Assembly: GCA_021767785.1 (NCBI GenBank)
Contig: JAASSR010000005.1
Location: 1 to 51,333 of the forward strand
Origin: Methanolobus sp.
GTDB lineage: Archaea; Halobacteriota; Methanosarcinia; Methanosarcinales; Methanosarcinaceae
Direction of reading: 5' to 3'
Length of the DNA stretch: 51,333 nucleotides
Each line of letters begins with the position of its first letter. Position 1 is the first letter of the stretch. The notes beneath the pieces are model-generated. The model was not told the DNA's origin and did no database searches. It saw nothing but the letters and a program-made list of their open reading frames with translations. Both the position numbers and the translations under genes were made by a program. Of the stretch, positions 50,626 through 51,333 are shown one piece after another.

Positions 50626-51333
50626 ATGCGAATTGCCATATTGAACAAAGACAGATGTCAGCCAAGACGTTGTAGTCATGAATGTGAAAAGTACTGTCCC
50701 CGGGTCAGAACAGGGGACGAGACAATTGTTTTCGGGGAAGACGGTAAGCCGTTGATATCCGAAGAGATGTGTGTGGGCTGTGGAATTTGCGTCCATAAAT
50801 GTCCTTTTGAAGCTATAATGATAATAGGTCTGCCTGAAGCTCTCACAGAGCCGACCCACAGGTACGGTCCAAACGGCTTCGCCCTCTACGGTCTTCCTGT
50901 TCCTCAGGTAGGAAGGGTTACAGGTATACTCGGACCGAATGGTATTGGTAAAAGTACCGCAGTACAGATCCTCTCGGGTACAATGGTACCGAACTTTTCT
51001 CAGGAGACAGGTAACTGGGAAAAGGTACTAGAGCACTATTCCGGTACAGTTCTCTATGATTATTTCAGTGATGTTGTGGATGGTAATGTCAGGGTATCAC
51101 AAAAACCTCAGTACGTTGACATGATACCAAAAGCTTTCAAGGGCAAGACAAGTGAACTTCTGGACAGGACTGATGAGAGGGGTTCACTTCCGGAACTCAT
51201 CGAACGTCTTAATCTTTCACATGTTCTTGATCGAAAAATAACAGAACTCAGTGGCGGTGAACTCCAGAGAGTTGCCATTGCTGCCTGCGCGGCCAAAGAT
51301 GCCGACTTCTACTTCTTTGATGAAATAAGTCCC
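50626..51333 (+). CDS. ABCE1 (RNase L inhibitor-like) ribosome recycling ATPase, N-terminal part
   Basis: The reading frame runs from ATG 50626 (GGGAT upstream) past the window end, giving 236 codons of a protein of about 590. The two 4Fe-4S motifs CQPRRCSHECEKYC and CVGCGICVHKCPFEA open the protein. Walker A GPNGIGKST and signature LSGGELQRVAIAAC of the first ATPase follow, with FDEISP at the edge. ABCE1 splits ribosomes after termination. It is truncated only by the window. Confidence 0.97.
   Translation, partial: MRIAILNKDRCQPRRCSHECEKYCPRVRTGDETIVFGEDGKPLISEEMCVGCGICVHKCPFEAIMIIGLPEALTEPTHRYGPNGFALYGLPVPQVGRVTGILGPNGIGKSTAVQILSGTMVPNFSQETGNWEKVLEHYSGTVLYDYFSDVVDGNVRVSQKPQYVDMIPKAFKGKTSELLDRTDERGSLPELIERLNLSHVLDRKITELSGGELQRVAIAACAAKDADFYFFDEISP

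Noticed and set aside
1-51333. tRNA genes
   Set aside because: I looked for the T-loop GGTTCRA pattern with matching acceptor ends on both strands by eye and found none that closed into a cloverleaf; a tRNAscan-SE run would settle this.

Overview
The window looks like a chromosome segment of a methanogenic euryarchaeon of the Methanosarcinales, most probably a methylotrophic, salt-adapted Methanosarcinaceae relative (Methanolobus/Methanococcoides/Methanohalophilus type). This is inference from gene content. There are archaeal information-processing genes (TiaS, Nob1, NAC, ABCE1, GfcR, a PIN-KH-ATPase, a RecJ-like DHH protein), a CofE-family ligase, and a tetrahydrofolate (H4F) one-carbon gene set of the kind known from Methanosarcina. 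Base composition is moderately AT-rich. Archaeal TATA boxes and GGTGAT-type Shine-Dalgarno (SD) sequences are visible, and TTG/GTG starts are frequent.

Layout. Position 1-110 is the 3' part of a 5S rRNA, so an rRNA operon lies upstream. Next come a dihydrolipoamide-dehydrogenase-like flavoprotein (678-2102) and, convergent to it, a glycine-betaine-type ABC transporter operon (ATPase, permease, two paralogous binding lipoproteins; 2173-6155). A fused PAS/HATPase kinase remnant (6393-6855) and a secreted alkaline phosphatase (7062-8693) follow. From 8897 to 16678, all on the minus strand, lies an H4F one-carbon cluster read as purN, glyA, folD, folP-like, metV, metF, thiC-like, cofE-like, with a regulator (16772-17743) upstream. 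From 17986 to 25531 are a sensor kinase, tiaS, nadE, nob1, gfcR and a DHH nuclease. From 25920 to 30022 are an SPFH/NfeD pair, an AIR-synthase-like gene and hisH.

From 30237 to 33557 are two membrane-anchored beta-domain proteins, a coiled-coil protein, a small orphan and UDP-glucose dehydrogenase. From 33707 to 38274 is an accessory island: a large AT-rich PLD-helicase-DUF3427 protein, a truncated methyltransferase, a cluster of iterated TATCGTTAA motifs, a long inverted repeat and a MntA/HepT pair. The rest (38360-51333) holds a membrane protein, the PIN-KH-ATPase, hisI, a RecA/KaiC-like protein with an eroded Walker A, an IscA/HesB-like protein with a palindrome-rich promoter, NAC, AMP-forming acetyl-CoA synthetase with a structured upstream region, a ModD/NadC-like protein, thioredoxin, an MBL-fold protein, an EMC6-like membrane protein and the start of ABCE1.

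The most promising novelties are (i) the H4F cluster carrying a divergent CofE-family ligase and a ThiC-family enzyme with overlapping reading frames, which suggests an archaeal folate-modifying module; (ii) two genes that appear to start at non-canonical codons (AUU for the betaine ATPase, ACG for the SPFH protein); (iii) several strong palindromes at promoters (betaine operon, IscA-like gene, acs); and (iv) the AT-rich island. No database or folding program was used; every name rests on motifs read by eye.
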